Below are positions 34,411 to 46,524 of a DNA stretch of 64,000 nucleotides, piece after piece. A program made the position numbers and the translations under genes. A model generated the notes under the pieces. It was given only the letters and a program-made list of their open reading frames with translations, was not told where the DNA came from and ran no database searches. The stretch is taken from assembly GCF_017591425.1 (NCBI RefSeq), contig NW_024467083.1, positions 16,545,001 through 16,609,000 on the forward strand, in the 5' to 3' direction. The DNA is from Ochotona curzoniae. Lineage: Eukaryota > Chordata > Mammalia > Lagomorpha > Ochotonidae. Within the stretch, counting starts at the first letter, position 1, and the number at the start of each line of letters is the position of its first letter.

Positions 34411-36770
34411 TTATTTGATTATTTTAAAGCCTCCAAGTGTGATCTATTAATATAACTCACTTTAGGAGTTGACATTTCAAATAAGTTGAAGGAAAACTTT
34501 TCTTCAAGGTCCCAAAAATGATTGTCAATTTATAAAATGTACCTAGTTTCTACCACACCTCCCAAATGATTTCCCCTCTTTTCCAAGCTGCCCAACATTT
34601 ACAACGATTACAAAAGGAACACCTGCATCAAATGTACCATCTCCCTCAGCAAGCATAGCCCTGATGGAAATCCAAATTGCCCTTGGATGGATTTAGGGTT
34701 CCTGTTTCTCATGCCTTCCAGAGGAAAACACCACCAACACTTACCATGGTAATAAGAATGACATTCTAATAAACATCAAACTACTAATTTTTCCCTCTCA
34801 AAACAAAATGTATGTGCCACTTCATTTTCCACTTTGGACACCAAGCCACGAAAGACCAAAACATAGCAGAGCAGGCGAACAATAGGAATTTAGACAGCCT
34901 CTCTTGTGCCCAAGCTGGGCCACATGCTTCAAACAATCACTTGACAGAAAAAAAAAAAATGCTTATATTTTGTTATCAAGAACAAACCTGGAATAGCCAC
35001 ATTAGAGGCCTTCAACCATGTATAGGATTATTTTACCCAAAGCTCAGCCACAAAGATGCAGGTAAACCAAGAATAACCAAGAAGCAGTTGAAGAAAAAAA
35101 GAATCCCTTCCCTTCTGTTGCCCCAGTCCCCCTGGGATTAGGATTATATGAAGGAATGTGATTAAGCACAAATCATAGTGATGTTTAATGGGAAAACAGG
35201 TGGGAAGAATATTTGTCCCATGCACTTTAAATTCCTAAGGAAGTATGGGAGTTGAACTCTCAGCAGCTAGCAAACAGGATGTTAAACTATGCTTACCAGC
35301 CTTTTCTTAGAGAGCATTGAGAACTTAAACCCTTGTTAAAGACAGGAGGTGCAAGAGGGATAACTGTGAATCTGAACAAACTCCATCACATTATGATGTT
35401 CATGGAGAAGCAAAACGCCTCTTGAGTTAGTCACCTTTTAACTGAAACAAAAGTAGTCCTTTTCCAAAGGTATGCCTTCTATTGGAAAGCACATGATGCC
35501 AACAAAGCTTGTAAAACATACTGCATTCTCATTCTGCAGATGTTCATTAGCGAAAACAGAAGCTTTTCACTTGAATGATAAGATGTATTAGTCACAGGGT
35601 TTTGTGTCAATTGTTTAGATTCTTTTTCTAATTAGAGAACTCTAGACTCCCTCATCTGACTTTCCTTTTGCAGAGTGCATGAAATGCAAAGTGCTTCTAG
35701 AAGCCTCTGCTTCTAGAAGTCCCTTAATTTTGTTTTCCATTCTCCATCCCCATCAATCTGTGTGTCAAATGAGACACGTAGGTCAGAGCATCAGAAATAA
35801 TGTGGGAGAAAAGCTGAAGAGAGAAGTAGGGTGAGGCTAAATCAGATCAGACATATTGATGCATTAAAGTCATGTGCAGTAGCAACCTGTGAATTTACTG
35901 ATCACATGTCAGCACAAAGCCAAGTCAGCCAAGCTTTGGCACCCTGGCGGTCCTCTCTACCAACTTCTGTTTACATAAACCTACCTGTGCCTGCAAATAG
36001 ACCCAGATGTCATCTATGTCCCATCTATCCACCTTCCAAGAGGATATAAAAGTAAAAATATGAAGGATTAAGCAATTATCCCAAAATGTGAGGGCTACAA
36101 GTTACCTAGAGAGCTGCTTAAATTATTGGTTCAGCTATATTTAAAATCAATGAGGATTAAAAGTTAATTGCTTTCCCCTTTGTGCCCCGTGGAGGCCAGA
36201 GAGGGGAGAGCACTCAATAGGAAGACCATATCAGTGACATATAAAGAAGAAAAATTAACTTTGCAGTTGTAGAATGACTGTGCTTGCAGCTTTGTTAATT
36301 GCCCTTGAAATGAGAAAGATCAACGACTTTAAACTGAGAAACATCCAGGAAGCCTCATTTTCCAAAAGAGTTTTTGAATTATCCAACGTGGTAACCATTA
36401 TCTGCGTGCGGCTTCTAAACACTTGAAATAGGAATAGTAGGACAGTAAATAAATTTCAGTTATTCTAAATAGCTACAAATGATTAAAAGCTATTATGCTG
36501 AACATTGAAGGTGCATGTAATTGTTAAGGCGGTTGAAATTCTAAAGCTTAAGATAGGGTTGGAAATGGGCCATTTGATATTTTTAACATCACTCTGGGAT
36601 AAACATTATTGTATGTAAAAATGAACCTGCTGTACTTGGTCAAGTATTTAATTAACTTACCTTTAATGTGATGACTAGATATGCTTCTTTTTTGTGAGGC
36701 ATGTGATGTTACCTGGAATTAACAATGTTGCATCTTGAAATTGCTTTTCCAGATTTGTGTCTGTCTGGAG
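34411..36770. other. Repeat-poor interval, candidate distal regulatory DNA
   Basis: About 2.3 kb without any recognisable transposon. The part 36040-36560 is rich in TAATT/AATTA cores (for example GTTAATTGC at 36154-36162 and 36294-36302), as in homeodomain-bound enhancers. This is an inference from composition and repeat exclusion only. Confidence 0.3.
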
Positions 36771-36799
36771 TACAACTGATTGGGTGATGGTGAATTTTG

Positions 36800-38260
36800 A
36801 AAAAAATTACTGGAGGCAGTAAGTTGTTCCCAATATAGGTGCGTATCTCAGTGTGTTTTTCCCTATCTGGGGAGTTCATCCTTGCTTCTGTGTAGTGTTT
36901 ATAGAGCTCAAGCTGTGGGACTTGTTGTGCTTAGCTGTTACCTCAACATGGTTTGCATCTGAATGATTTCATGTTGCAGGTTATCAGACACATCAGCTGG
37001 TCTCACACTGACTGGTGTAGCCAAGATGTGCAATCCATTGTTTACCTTTCATGCTCTTGAATCATTAAGTTTCTGAATTAGTTCCACACATTCAGCAGCA
37101 CATTCAAGAGTCCTAGAAGGCTTCTGTTCTTCCAGAGTGGAAAACACACTACCATATTCACTTCAAATTGCACGATCCACAGTCTTAAGTTAATTTCAGA
37201 TTATTGTACCTTTGAAAGCAGGTTGCTGAGAAGCTGGTTGGGACCCTGTGCCTTGAAGTGCAGCAGAGCGATACTTGACTAAGGTTGACGGGAATGCAAG
37301 ATCACACAGCCACTTGCTGTCATCAAAACCTCACAGGTTTTCCTCTCAGCCCCACGAACTGCTTGATTTCATCCTTTAGTTCATAACATCTCATGAGAGC
37401 GTTCCTTCAGCTCAGTTGCTGCACTTCTGAATGATAAGTAAGGTCACAGTAGCCACAGCCAAAATCATTTAGTAAGTTCTTACACTGGAGCCTGCTAAAC
37501 CCTCCAGTTTGACAAAGTTTATGCATGGCAGTGCTATTGACACACATTCTCGAGCTTCAAATGTAATTTCCTTAACCTTCATTTGAGGTTCAGTATTTGT
37601 AAAGATTGTTGATTGTGGACATGTGGATAACGTGTGGAATTATCATACATGTCAACAAAGAAATGGACAATGTCACATCCATCTTCAGAGGCAAGGTCAT
37701 CAACATTGTGAGGAGGAATTAATGCATCTCATCTTGTCATCACCAGATTGCAGCAGATTTGCCACAGTGTGCTAATACTTTTACAATGTGTGGTTTCCCA
37801 CCCTGTCTGGCATTGACAGTCCTTTAATTCACCACAACAAAGGCACATGAAGCGTGAATATCCAGCAAAAAGTCTTCCCTGTCACACATTTGTATATGTC
37901 CTGTCTACCCCATAGTGTCCCTCAAAATTTACATTAATATTATGATGCACTTTATATACAATTATGTTGCTATTAAAAAAAAAAACCATTCCAAATCCCA
38001 CCTATGATTGCCTTGACAAGGTCATCAAATGACCCTGTAGGCCCATCGGCTTCACATTGCCTTCCCTCTGCTGCAAAGGTATGAGGGCATGGAAGTATAT
38101 TAGCAACATTCTTTGATACTTGAAAAATAGAACATGGGGTATGTTTAAATCAGAAATGATGCCTACTTTACAATATGCACTGTTGGTTCTTCCCTAAAAT
38201 ATCAACATCATCATGGATTTGAAATACAAATATATGAAAAATGTTATGTATCACATTTTT
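36800..38260 (-). pseudogene. Decayed hAT-superfamily transposase-like gene
   Basis: Read on the minus strand, four blocks of a hAT-type transposase appear in the right order but in shifting frames. These are TYHSEVQQLS (37439-37410) followed after a stop by YELKDEIKQF; FDDSKWLCDLAF with LQGTGS downstream (about 37327-37250); ECAAECVELIQKLNDSR (about 37105-37055); and LHILATPVSV with NLQHEIIQMQ (about 37035-36970). They resemble the TEVRWLSRG, DxxWLxDLAFL...LNxxLQG and C-terminal dimerisation region shared by mammalian hAT-derived proteins such as GTF2IRD2, EPM2AIP1 and ZBED-type genes. Upstream sequence to about 38260 is probably the earlier part but is not clearly readable. Many stops and frameshifts show that no protein is made. 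It could be a Charlie/Buster-like transposon relic or a processed copy of a domesticated gene. Confidence 0.7.
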
Positions 38261-38356
38261 CCCTTTGAATTCTGGTTAGGAACAATAAAGACACTTGGGT
38301 CAGAAAATCAGAACAAGTAAAAGAGACTACTGTTGGTCAGTTTGTGTTTCCTTGGA

Positions 38357-38630
38357 GTGGGCATTGTAGCAAATTACGCCAACACTAGGGATGCATTCTA
38401 ACATATGCTTCTGCTTACTACAGGTTCCAGCTAATGCATGCTAGGAAACAGCAGATGACGGCCCAAGTACCAGAGTCGCTGCCACACATGTGAGAAACCA
38501 GGATTGCATTCCTGAACCTTTCTTCAGCCTCATCAAGCCTTGGCTGTTATGGGTGTTTGGGAAGAGAACCAGCAGATTAAAGATCTCTTTCTCTTTCTCT
38601 TTCTCTTTCTCACTCATTTGTTCACTCTCC

Positions 38631-38666
<36 letters not shown>

Positions 38667-38715
38667 CTCTCTCTCACTCACTCATACTGCTCCTAAGATT
38701 CATAAAAATAAACTT
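38357..38715 (+). mobile_element. CSINE, old, with expanded microsatellite
   Basis: GAGTGGGCATTGTAGCAAAT head, ACTACAGGTTCCAGCTAATGC and GAAACAGCAGATGACGGCCC body, AACCAGCAGATTAAAG, then a long simple repeat in place of the usual short CT tract, and ATAAAAATAAAC as tail. Confidence 0.75.
38583..38692. repeat. Compound (TCTTTC)n, (CA)n, (CT)n microsatellite
   Basis: Blocks lie at 38583-38610 (TCTTTCTC units), 38632-38661 (CA, about 15 units) and 38662-38690 (CT/CTCA). It grew within the 3' CT-rich part of the host CSINE. Confidence 0.95.
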
Positions 38716-39691
38716 TTCCAAAACCAAGTATTTCTTACAACAGCCCGCTTCATGAACCACCATTCTTTTCTTGTTCGTTTTGTTTTTCAAAAACTAGATA
38801 GTTAAAAATAAAAAATAAAATGCTAGGCATATGACACCATAGAGGTTCATGTAGCCCAACTGATACAGATGCATTTTGAATGTCATCTACTTACTCTACT
38901 ACCCTAGATGTTATAATATTGTTTTAGCAATCCTGCAGCTTTGCAGTTCAGGTTGTCATTTAAGAAGTAAACTAGGTACCATAAGAGTGTGAACATAATA
39001 GGCTAGGACATAAACAGGGAGATGCCAAAAATAGACTGATGAATTAGAGTAAAATGTAATAATGGGCTTTAGAAACAATAGTGCATGTACTCCCCAGTGT
39101 ACAACACTGACTATTCGGTTAAAGCAGTTCAAACAACTTTATCCATCAGGAAAAATTATAAAAACACATATGGAACAATAAGTGCTGTGTACAGTAATTT
39201 GGAACCCTGCTAGATAATGGCCTCAAGTAAATAGCAGCACCACAATTGAGCATTTGATGTTTGTTTTTCTGTAAAGTTCCTGGAACTTCTATCTCGGTGT
39301 AGATGGAGAGATTTTTTCCCCTAAATGACAGCAAAAACAAATATCTGAAAGGCACTTCTCATATCTGGAACTTGTGTCCCTGCACAATGCTAGTGCTGTA
39401 AAGAATTTAATCAGCTAGTACTTCACACAGTACTGGAGTCTTCTCGGTCTTAAGTACCACAGTCAAGACGGTCTATCCATGAGCTGCTTCTTAATCTATA
39501 TTGCTGGCAGCAGCAATCGCCAAAGCATACTTGCTTTGGAACCATAATTAACTGTCACTCCCAATATCTGTAACACAGCTAGGCAAATCTTCATTCAAAT
39601 GGTTCTGGCAGAAGGAGGGATAAAATTGTTCACTTGATGACAAACCTCATGAATTTTAAAGCCTGAGATGTGTGAAGGGTGGGTGGAGGGA

Positions 39692-39717
39692 GATACACAC
39701 ACACACACACACACACC
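39692..39717. repeat. (CA)n microsatellite
   Basis: About 13 uninterrupted CA units. Confidence 0.95.
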
Positions 39718-40342
39718 CAGAGGAAATCTAGTAACCCAGGTCCTGACTCATTCATAATGTTCATAAGAGTGCATTGCTGTAAGAGGTAACTGTCAAACTC
39801 CAGAATAATAAACATAAAATATTTGTTCAGAGTTATTTTTTAAAAGAGCAAAGCACAAAATACTACTGAAGACTGATCCGGGGTTACTCCTTAGATGTGC
39901 AATTTGAACGGTTGCATGGAGAGTCGGAAGCCAGTGGTGGAGGAGGTAGAGGAAGCCCGACTGCCTCACCCAGGGCTCCCAGCGTAGCATGTTCTGGTGT
40001 GCCTATATTCAGAGGTCAGAACGCAGTCCGCTACACACACGTACGTGCAGCTGCCGGCAGGACTGACACCTTCTCAAAGACCATTCTTTGTGGAAATGAG
40101 CAAACAAAGTACCTCTGGAAAAGGCAATCAAAGGAATAAAAGGAATAAACCTGCAGGGATTCAATGACAGATTAAAAGCTGTTTTCTTTTTAAAGAAATT
40201 ACAAGTACATGTAAAGTAAAATGGCATGCTGCTGTAACTTTTGAAAAACATGAAATTGATGATGGCCTGAAAAAATAAAGTTCAAAATGAACCAAAAAAT
40301 ATGAATGAAAAGAATAGGCCCAAGAGTGTGCTCTTAATTCTT

Positions 40343-40672
40343 TAAAAAAAAGATTTATTTATTTTTATTGGAAAGTCAGATATACAGAGAGGAGGAGAGA
40401 CAGACGGAAGATCTTCCATCCAATGATTCACTCCCTAAGTGCTGCAACAGCCAGAATTGAGCTGAACCGAAGCCAGGAACCAGAGCTTCTTCTGGGTCTC
40501 CCATGCGGGTAACAGGCTCCCAAGGCTTTGGGCCATCCTTGACTGCCTTCCCCAGGCCACAGGCATGGAACTGGATGGGAAGTGGAGCTGCTAGGATTAG
40601 AACTGATGCCCGTATGGGCTAGCGGCATGTGCAAGGCAAGGACTTCAGCACTAGGCTACTGCGCTGTGCCTA
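40343..40672 (-). mobile_element. CSINE, young, full length, with perfect target duplication
   Basis: Antisense copy with GATTTATTTATTTTTATTGG tail, CAGATATACAGAGAGGAGG and the head near CTGCGCTGTGCC. TGTGCTCTTAATTCTT occurs at 40327-40342 and again at 40673-40688, an exact 16-base duplication typical of L1-mediated integration. Confidence 0.95.
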
Positions 40673-41209
40673 TGTGCTCTTAATTCTTAATCAATACTTA
40701 AGAAATAAAGATTCAACATTCAAACTTAGGTATCATATTTATGAGTTAATAATTATCATATTCATTATTTGCCCTTATTAAGTGCTTATAATATACTTGA
40801 AATCTTAATAAATGATATCTCTTCACTTAACAATTTTACAATGGAAATTATTCTAAGTTTCACAGAAAAAAATGCTGAAAACTCATACAGCTGATATATA
40901 ACACACTTGGGAAACTTCACAGGATATAAAATCAATTTCATTAGGAAATCATTTTCAAAAAAGAGTGAGAGGGAATTCTAGTATAAAAGATGTAAAATAC
41001 ATCAATTGCAAAGTATGAAATTTACTTGGGTATTGATTCAATAAAGCAGTAATAATAATTACGGGGTAATTAGAATTTAGAGCACTTACTAGATAATGTT
41101 AAGAAATCATTAATTTATACACGTGATAAAAGTGTTATGATTGCATATTTTTTAAATGGCTGAGATACTGAAATAGTTACAGATGAAATTATATGGTATC
41201 TAAGATTTG

Positions 41210-41375
41210 TGGTTAAAAAAAATACTGAGAGTGGAAATGTCTGGAGGGTGAGATATGAAGCAAGGTTGCCCATGAGTTGACCATTGTTGAGGCTGAATTG
41301 TGTACATGTAGATTTGTGTGTTGTATCTGGGTTTGTTTTATATTTGTCAAAATGAAAATTTTTCTTAAAATTACT
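41210..41375 (+). mobile_element. L1M-type 3' end fragment
   Basis: GCCCATGAGTTGACCATTGTTG, TGAATTGTGTACATGTAGAT and TATTTGTCAAAATGAAAATT follow an old L1 3' end. Confidence 0.5.
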
Positions 41376-41559
41376 ACAAAGCTGGATTAGTTAAAATGCT
41401 ATGCCCCTGGAATAAGAAGTGTTGGAAAACTGATGAAACAGAGAAATAAAACATCTTCAGAACAGATTCAATGTGTTCTTATGCCAAAAACATAAATTAA
41501 AAATCAGTTTCAGAAAATTCAGTTGTTATATAAGCTGTTGTCTAGCTTTATACAGAAAA

Positions 41560-41975
41560 AAAATTTGACTTAGATAATATTCACCAAAAATCAAGTTTGA
41601 GTATTAATATTAACATTATTTTTCTGGTATATGAATAAGAAATTATTATCCAAGTGCAAAAGCAATGAAAGAAATCATTAAATAAAGTGAAGGATTTGAA
41701 CACACAAAAATTCAAATTATTCTATCAAAGATTATTGCAAAATCTAACAATGTAATAAACTGGAAGCTATATAAAGCAAACTGGCTGCTAAAGAGAACAT
41801 ATTTTACATATTCAATACTTAATGCCAATGGAAAATAAACATAAAACATTACTGAAAATGACAAAGAATATAGATAATTCACAAAGGGAATATACAAATG
41901 CCCACTGAACAAATAAAAAATTCAATCTTACAATACAATCAAGGAAGTAAAAACTGAAAAACAAGATATTTTATC
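41560..41975 (+). mobile_element. L1M-type ORF2 3' fragment
   Basis: GAAGGATTTGAACACACAAA, then AATAAACTGGAAGC, AATTCACAAAGGGAATATAC and AATGCCCACTGAACAAAT keep the order of the last part of L1 ORF2, strongly decayed. A continuation is likely at 42230-42400 beyond an AT-rich insertion. Confidence 0.5.
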
Positions 41976-42230
41976 AAATTATTTCTATATTATGACATTA
42001 TTTATATTACTATATTATTCACCATATTTGTAGTATAAATAATACACTGTATGCATGATGTATGTAATATACTGTAGTACTTATAGTATAAACAATATAC
42101 TTCATTTACAGATTCTTTTGCCCTAATGCTTGTGGTAAATAATATGCTATATTACTTATGGTGAGTAATTTGTCACATTATTTACCATATTATTATTTAT
42201 AGTATACTATAACATTTATAACAGTAAAAA
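41976..42230. repeat. AT-rich quasi-palindromic repeat
   Basis: TATTA, TAGTATAAA and AATAATA units recur irregularly. An imperfect inverted repeat pairs TGGTAAATAATATG (42133-42146) with CACATTATTTACCA (42174-42187), 13 of 14 positions, with a 27-base loop. Confidence 0.65.
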
Positions 42231-42959
42231 GAAATAACCTTAATACCAACCTCTGGAAAAACATTCATATTAGTAAAAATTATGCTGCATTAAATAGTTG
42301 CTAGCACCAGAAATGTTCACTATAAACCCTAATGAATGCTCACAGGCAACATTTAGGAAAAAATTTAATAAGCCATCACCTAAATATTTATTAGATGCCA
42401 ATCAATGAAATCAACTTAAGTACTATGAGTATCGAGTTTTACTCATGTTAAATTTTTTAAATGGAATACTAAATATGAACAAATACATGCAAAGGAAGAT
42501 AGTAGACAAATTTATGGTCTCTAGCTACACTCAGATCCAGCATGCATGCAAATAGCCTGGGTTTCAAGCTGACTGAGGAGAGCATTCCAGGTGAGGAAAG
42601 GAGGTGAACTACTGAGTACAGAGCAGGACCACTCCTCCAGAGCTGCCTGATGTCAGAGCAAAGGGCACCAGGACTGACCACTCCTGGTTTCCAGTGAGGA
42701 TAAGAATGTGGATCTGCATGGAGCCACATCTGACCCGCAGCTGTCTGAAGAATGAGGGAACCAATACGAGATAAGCAAATATAAACAAATAAAAAAAACT
42801 TACTATTGCAGGTGGTTTTGGATGGATATAATAAAGAAAACTTTAAATAAATGCTTTGATCTTTCAACTGAGACAAAAGAGATGATTTATACCCAATTGA
42901 TCCCAAGCCTTCTGGTACAACTGAATATCTCAGCCATGCCAGAATAAGAATGATTCTGG

Positions 42960-43205
42960 AGGGCAGGTGTGTGACATAGCAGGGTGCCTGGCTCCTCTGA
43001 TTCCAGTTGCTTGCTAATGCACATCATGGGAGGCAGCAGTAATGCTTCTAGGACTTGGGTCTCTGCAACACATGTGGGAGACTCATAATGAGTACCTGGC
43101 TCCTGGCTGTGGCTTAGACAGCCTGGACAGTTGTGACCATTTGGGGTGTTAGCCAGCAGATGGAATAAAAATCTCTTTATCACTCTCTCCAAATAAAACG
43201 TTTTT
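42960..43205 (+). mobile_element. CSINE, old
   Basis: GGGCAGGTGTGTGACATAGC head, TGATTCCAGTTGCTTGCTAAT, GTGGGAGACTCATAATGAGT, and TCCAAATAAAACG tail. It belongs to an old subtype with the CTAATGCACA signature. Confidence 0.7.
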
Positions 43206-43274
43206 GAAGAATGAGCGTACCAGCTGTCCCATAAAACAAACAAAACAAAATAATCTGAACAAACTAAATTTTTA

Positions 43275-43505
43275 GGGTTGGTATTGGGCTGCAGCAGCTT
43301 ACCATGCTACCTAAAGTGCCAGCATCCTGCATGAGTAGGATTAAGTCCCAGCTGTTTCACATATTGTCCATCACCATGCTAATGTGCATGGAGGGCAGTG
43401 GACAATGGCCCAAGTGATTGGAACCCTGGCATCCATTTTTCCATCTGGAGGGTTAACAAACAGTGAAAGTTCTCTTTCAAGTAAATAAAATAAATGTTTA
43501 AAAAT
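43275..43505 (+). mobile_element. CSINE, old
   Basis: GGTATTGGGCTGCAGCAGCTT head, GCCAGCATCCTGCATGAGTA, CACCATGCTAATGTGCATGG, and AAGTAAATAAAATAAATG tail. It lies only 70 bases from the previous copy, in the same orientation. Confidence 0.7.
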
Positions 43506-44001
43506 TGGTTTTGTGAGGCTTCAGACACAGGTCGAGATGTAGTTGTAGAGCTGGAGAAGGGGGCATATACTGGTGCAGTGGGTGCAGAGTAGCTGCTGTT
43601 TTCATCAGCAGGATAATTTCTTAACTCTATTTTACTACTGTGTAGGAAACACCAGGGAACATGACAGCTACAGATGCTTCAGGTCTGATTGCCTAATAGA
43701 TAGGGGAAATCTCTGAGTTTCACTCACTACCTTACCTCAAGCAAGTTGCCAAAGGTTTGCTGTCATCAAGCAAAAAGCAGTGAGTAAACCTACCTTTTAC
43801 TCAAAAGATAGAAACACAGATTTCTGAGTAAAGAGTTGGTGCCTACTACTTTCTTTATCCCACACCATGGAGAAGGAATTGATTTTTCACATTGCGTGGA
43901 AGTTTTCCCCAGCCCACAGTCATTTAAAACATTTCTTTGACACACTGCACATTCTGGGGGTGGGGAAGGAAGGTGGTGGGCAGACTCACTTTTAGAGCTT
44001 T

Positions 44002-44496
44002 CTAAGTTGGTTGTGGTATTGTGCTTTGGGGGATGCATTCTCCAGACATGAAGTGATCTCTCTTGAATAGAACCATTGAAGTCTTTCCTTTGTCCACCTC
44101 CACTCCCTCCCATCTTTTTTCAAATCCCTGATGCCCAGGAAGTAAAAGGTATCCTTGGTAAAGTGCCAAGGAATATCTTGCTTTGGGTTTCCAGATCCAC
44201 AGATAATGGGTTGGATTACCCCAGCGGAGGGGTTGGTCATCTGCACTCCCACCTCCACTACCCAGAAAATTGTGTTCATAAGCGAATGGCTTTATCAGTG
44301 ATTTACTGGGAAATGCATAACATTTAGTTACGCCTAATACTAAAACCTGTGTAGGAAGCAGAGGAAAACCAGTAACAGGGCACTTCAGAGCAAAATTGCA
44401 CCATAGTGGGAGAGGCCTTAATTGGAAACATAATCTCGCTTTCTGTGCCCAAGCAGATTTGAAACTAAAATTAAATAAATAAATGTAGACATTCAA
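44002..44496 (-). other. Unassigned 164-codon open frame
   Basis: It overlaps other minus-strand frames at 43790-44113 and 43992-44279. The translation has no domain that I recognise, and codon use is unremarkable. The surrounding 43.5-44.9 kb has no identified repeat. No function is assigned, and chance or an unrecognised retroelement is as likely as a gene. Confidence 0.12.
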
Positions 44497-44868
44497 TATT
44501 TAATAGGATTTTTTTGCCAGGAATTGGAGCTGTACTGCCTAAAGGAATTTCTTTAACTAAAAAGCTTACGTATCCACGACACCTATGGAATACCAGGAGT
44601 TCTCCTGAAATTAACCATCATGATGAGTTAGTTGTCTACTTTGTGCTGATTTATGAATATCTATACAGGAGCCTGATTCATAATACCACAAATATAATCA
44701 AAGAAAATAACTCCATTTCATCTATTACTCTAGTGTAGTATGTGCAGCATTTCTAGAAATGTCTACAGAGAGGAATGTTATTTCTCCCTGACAAAAGTGA
44801 ACATATCATTCTAGAAACATTATGTTCAAGGTCAGAAGGTCTAACCTAGCTATTTAGATTAGTAAATA

Positions 44869-44986
44869 GATTATATATATATATAATTATTATTATTATA
44901 TTATTATTATTATATATTATATTATAATATATATTATATATTATTATAATATACATTTATTATATATATATAATAAGTCTGTATTC
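44869..44986. repeat. (TA)n/(TTA)n low-complexity tract
   Basis: About 115 bases almost entirely A and T, made of TATATA, TTATTATTA and ATATATTATA units, highly self-complementary. Confidence 0.95.
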
Positions 44987-46524
44987 ACACAGTGTGAATA
45001 CTTATATCACAAATTATGTATAACATTGATAGTTGTTGAAGATGGACATGTTGGAAGAATCAGAGAAAGTTGAATGAGTTTTGAAGATTTCCACTGTTAA
45101 TTTCTTTCTCTTATATTCTTGGAATAATAAGCTGTTTACAATCATGGAGTTCCTTTGATGGGCAATCTTGGTTCCCAAAATAGAAAGAGTCCTAAGCCTG
45201 CCCAGAATTTGTTGCTTGAGTTCCCAAATCACCCAATCTTGTTCCATTTGTCCTCTTGCCCCACCTGGCAACTCAATTTATCAGGATTCATTCAGTTGCC
45301 AATGAAATAAACTGAAGTCAATCTATTTTATGGAAGGCAAGAGGAAATGTATTAGATCACACACCTGGGAATTCAAGAGATACATCCAGCATGGCTGTGT
45401 TCAGAAGGCCTATCAATGGCAATGTTAATTCACTCCTATGTTTCCTTCCTCTATCCCTCTGTCAGCTTCTTGTCTCTGCTTTTCTTTACGTTTTCCTAGC
45501 AAGCTTTCTTGCCTACTAGCTCCCATAGAACTATTCTAAGATGAACACCAGCATGGTGTGAGTGTGTGGTCACTGCGGAGTCAATGAAATTGTCCCCTCT
45601 GAGCCTCTGCTTACCTCTGATGGTTTCATGTAGGGAACTTGGGATGGGAAAGATATGTACTCTGCCTCACAGCATTATTTGGACTATGTGAAGTAAAGGA
45701 GACTCACCACAGGAAGTAAAAGAAGAGGCTAGGAAGGCTAGTTAGAAAAAAACTGTAGTTAGTCACCACTGTCCACAATTACCAATTTAGTCAGATTCTT
45801 ACACAGTATCTGTCACACATACCACATACTATGCCACCCTGTGTCCCCTGGCATTTGGGGCTTTGTTTTGGGGCTGGTCCAATTTGTACCTCTCACTTAG
45901 GTTGGACTGTCCATGAAGATCAACCATCAGGGTCACATCATTTCTTGAACAACTACCCCAGCTTTAGGATTGGAGGTTGGAAATTCTGGCCCATTTAATA
46001 TGGGTCAATAAGAGATATTGTAAGAGATACAGTGTTGATGAAGTAGCTGTTTTTCTTAATGCTCATCAATACATGTGGAGATATAGAGCAATAATGCAGG
46101 AGAATGTCAGGTTGGGGAGACATGGATTTGTCTAGGAGTATAAGGAAGTCAATTTAAGGTGGGGAGTGGGAGGAAAAATGACTAGAAGAGAAGGGAGACA
46201 GAGGGAAATCCATGGAACAGAAACTTAAATGCTGGTAGCTTGATCTGCCTTTCCCCAGCAGAACTAAGCACATTGCTCTCAGGGCTCCAGTTTGAATCCC
46301 ACAAAAGAACTGGTTCTCTACCAGCAACGCTTACCACAGAGAGAATCCTGCAAACTTTGACAGTCATTGTGGTTCAGCAGGTCATGGCAGATTTCATTAA
46401 AGTCAACAGATTTGTCTTATTCTTGGAAGGAAATGTTATTTTTTCCTTGAGCAAGACATAAATTATCATTTTATGCATTTTCTTGTTCATTTAATTGCTA
46501 CCTTACCTGTTTTCTATTTTTTTA

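Larger units (their letters stand above)
43506..46524. other. Unassigned intergenic sequence
   Basis: Holds the 164-codon open frame (44002-44496) and the AT tract (44869-44986); otherwise nothing recognised. Confidence 0.45.
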
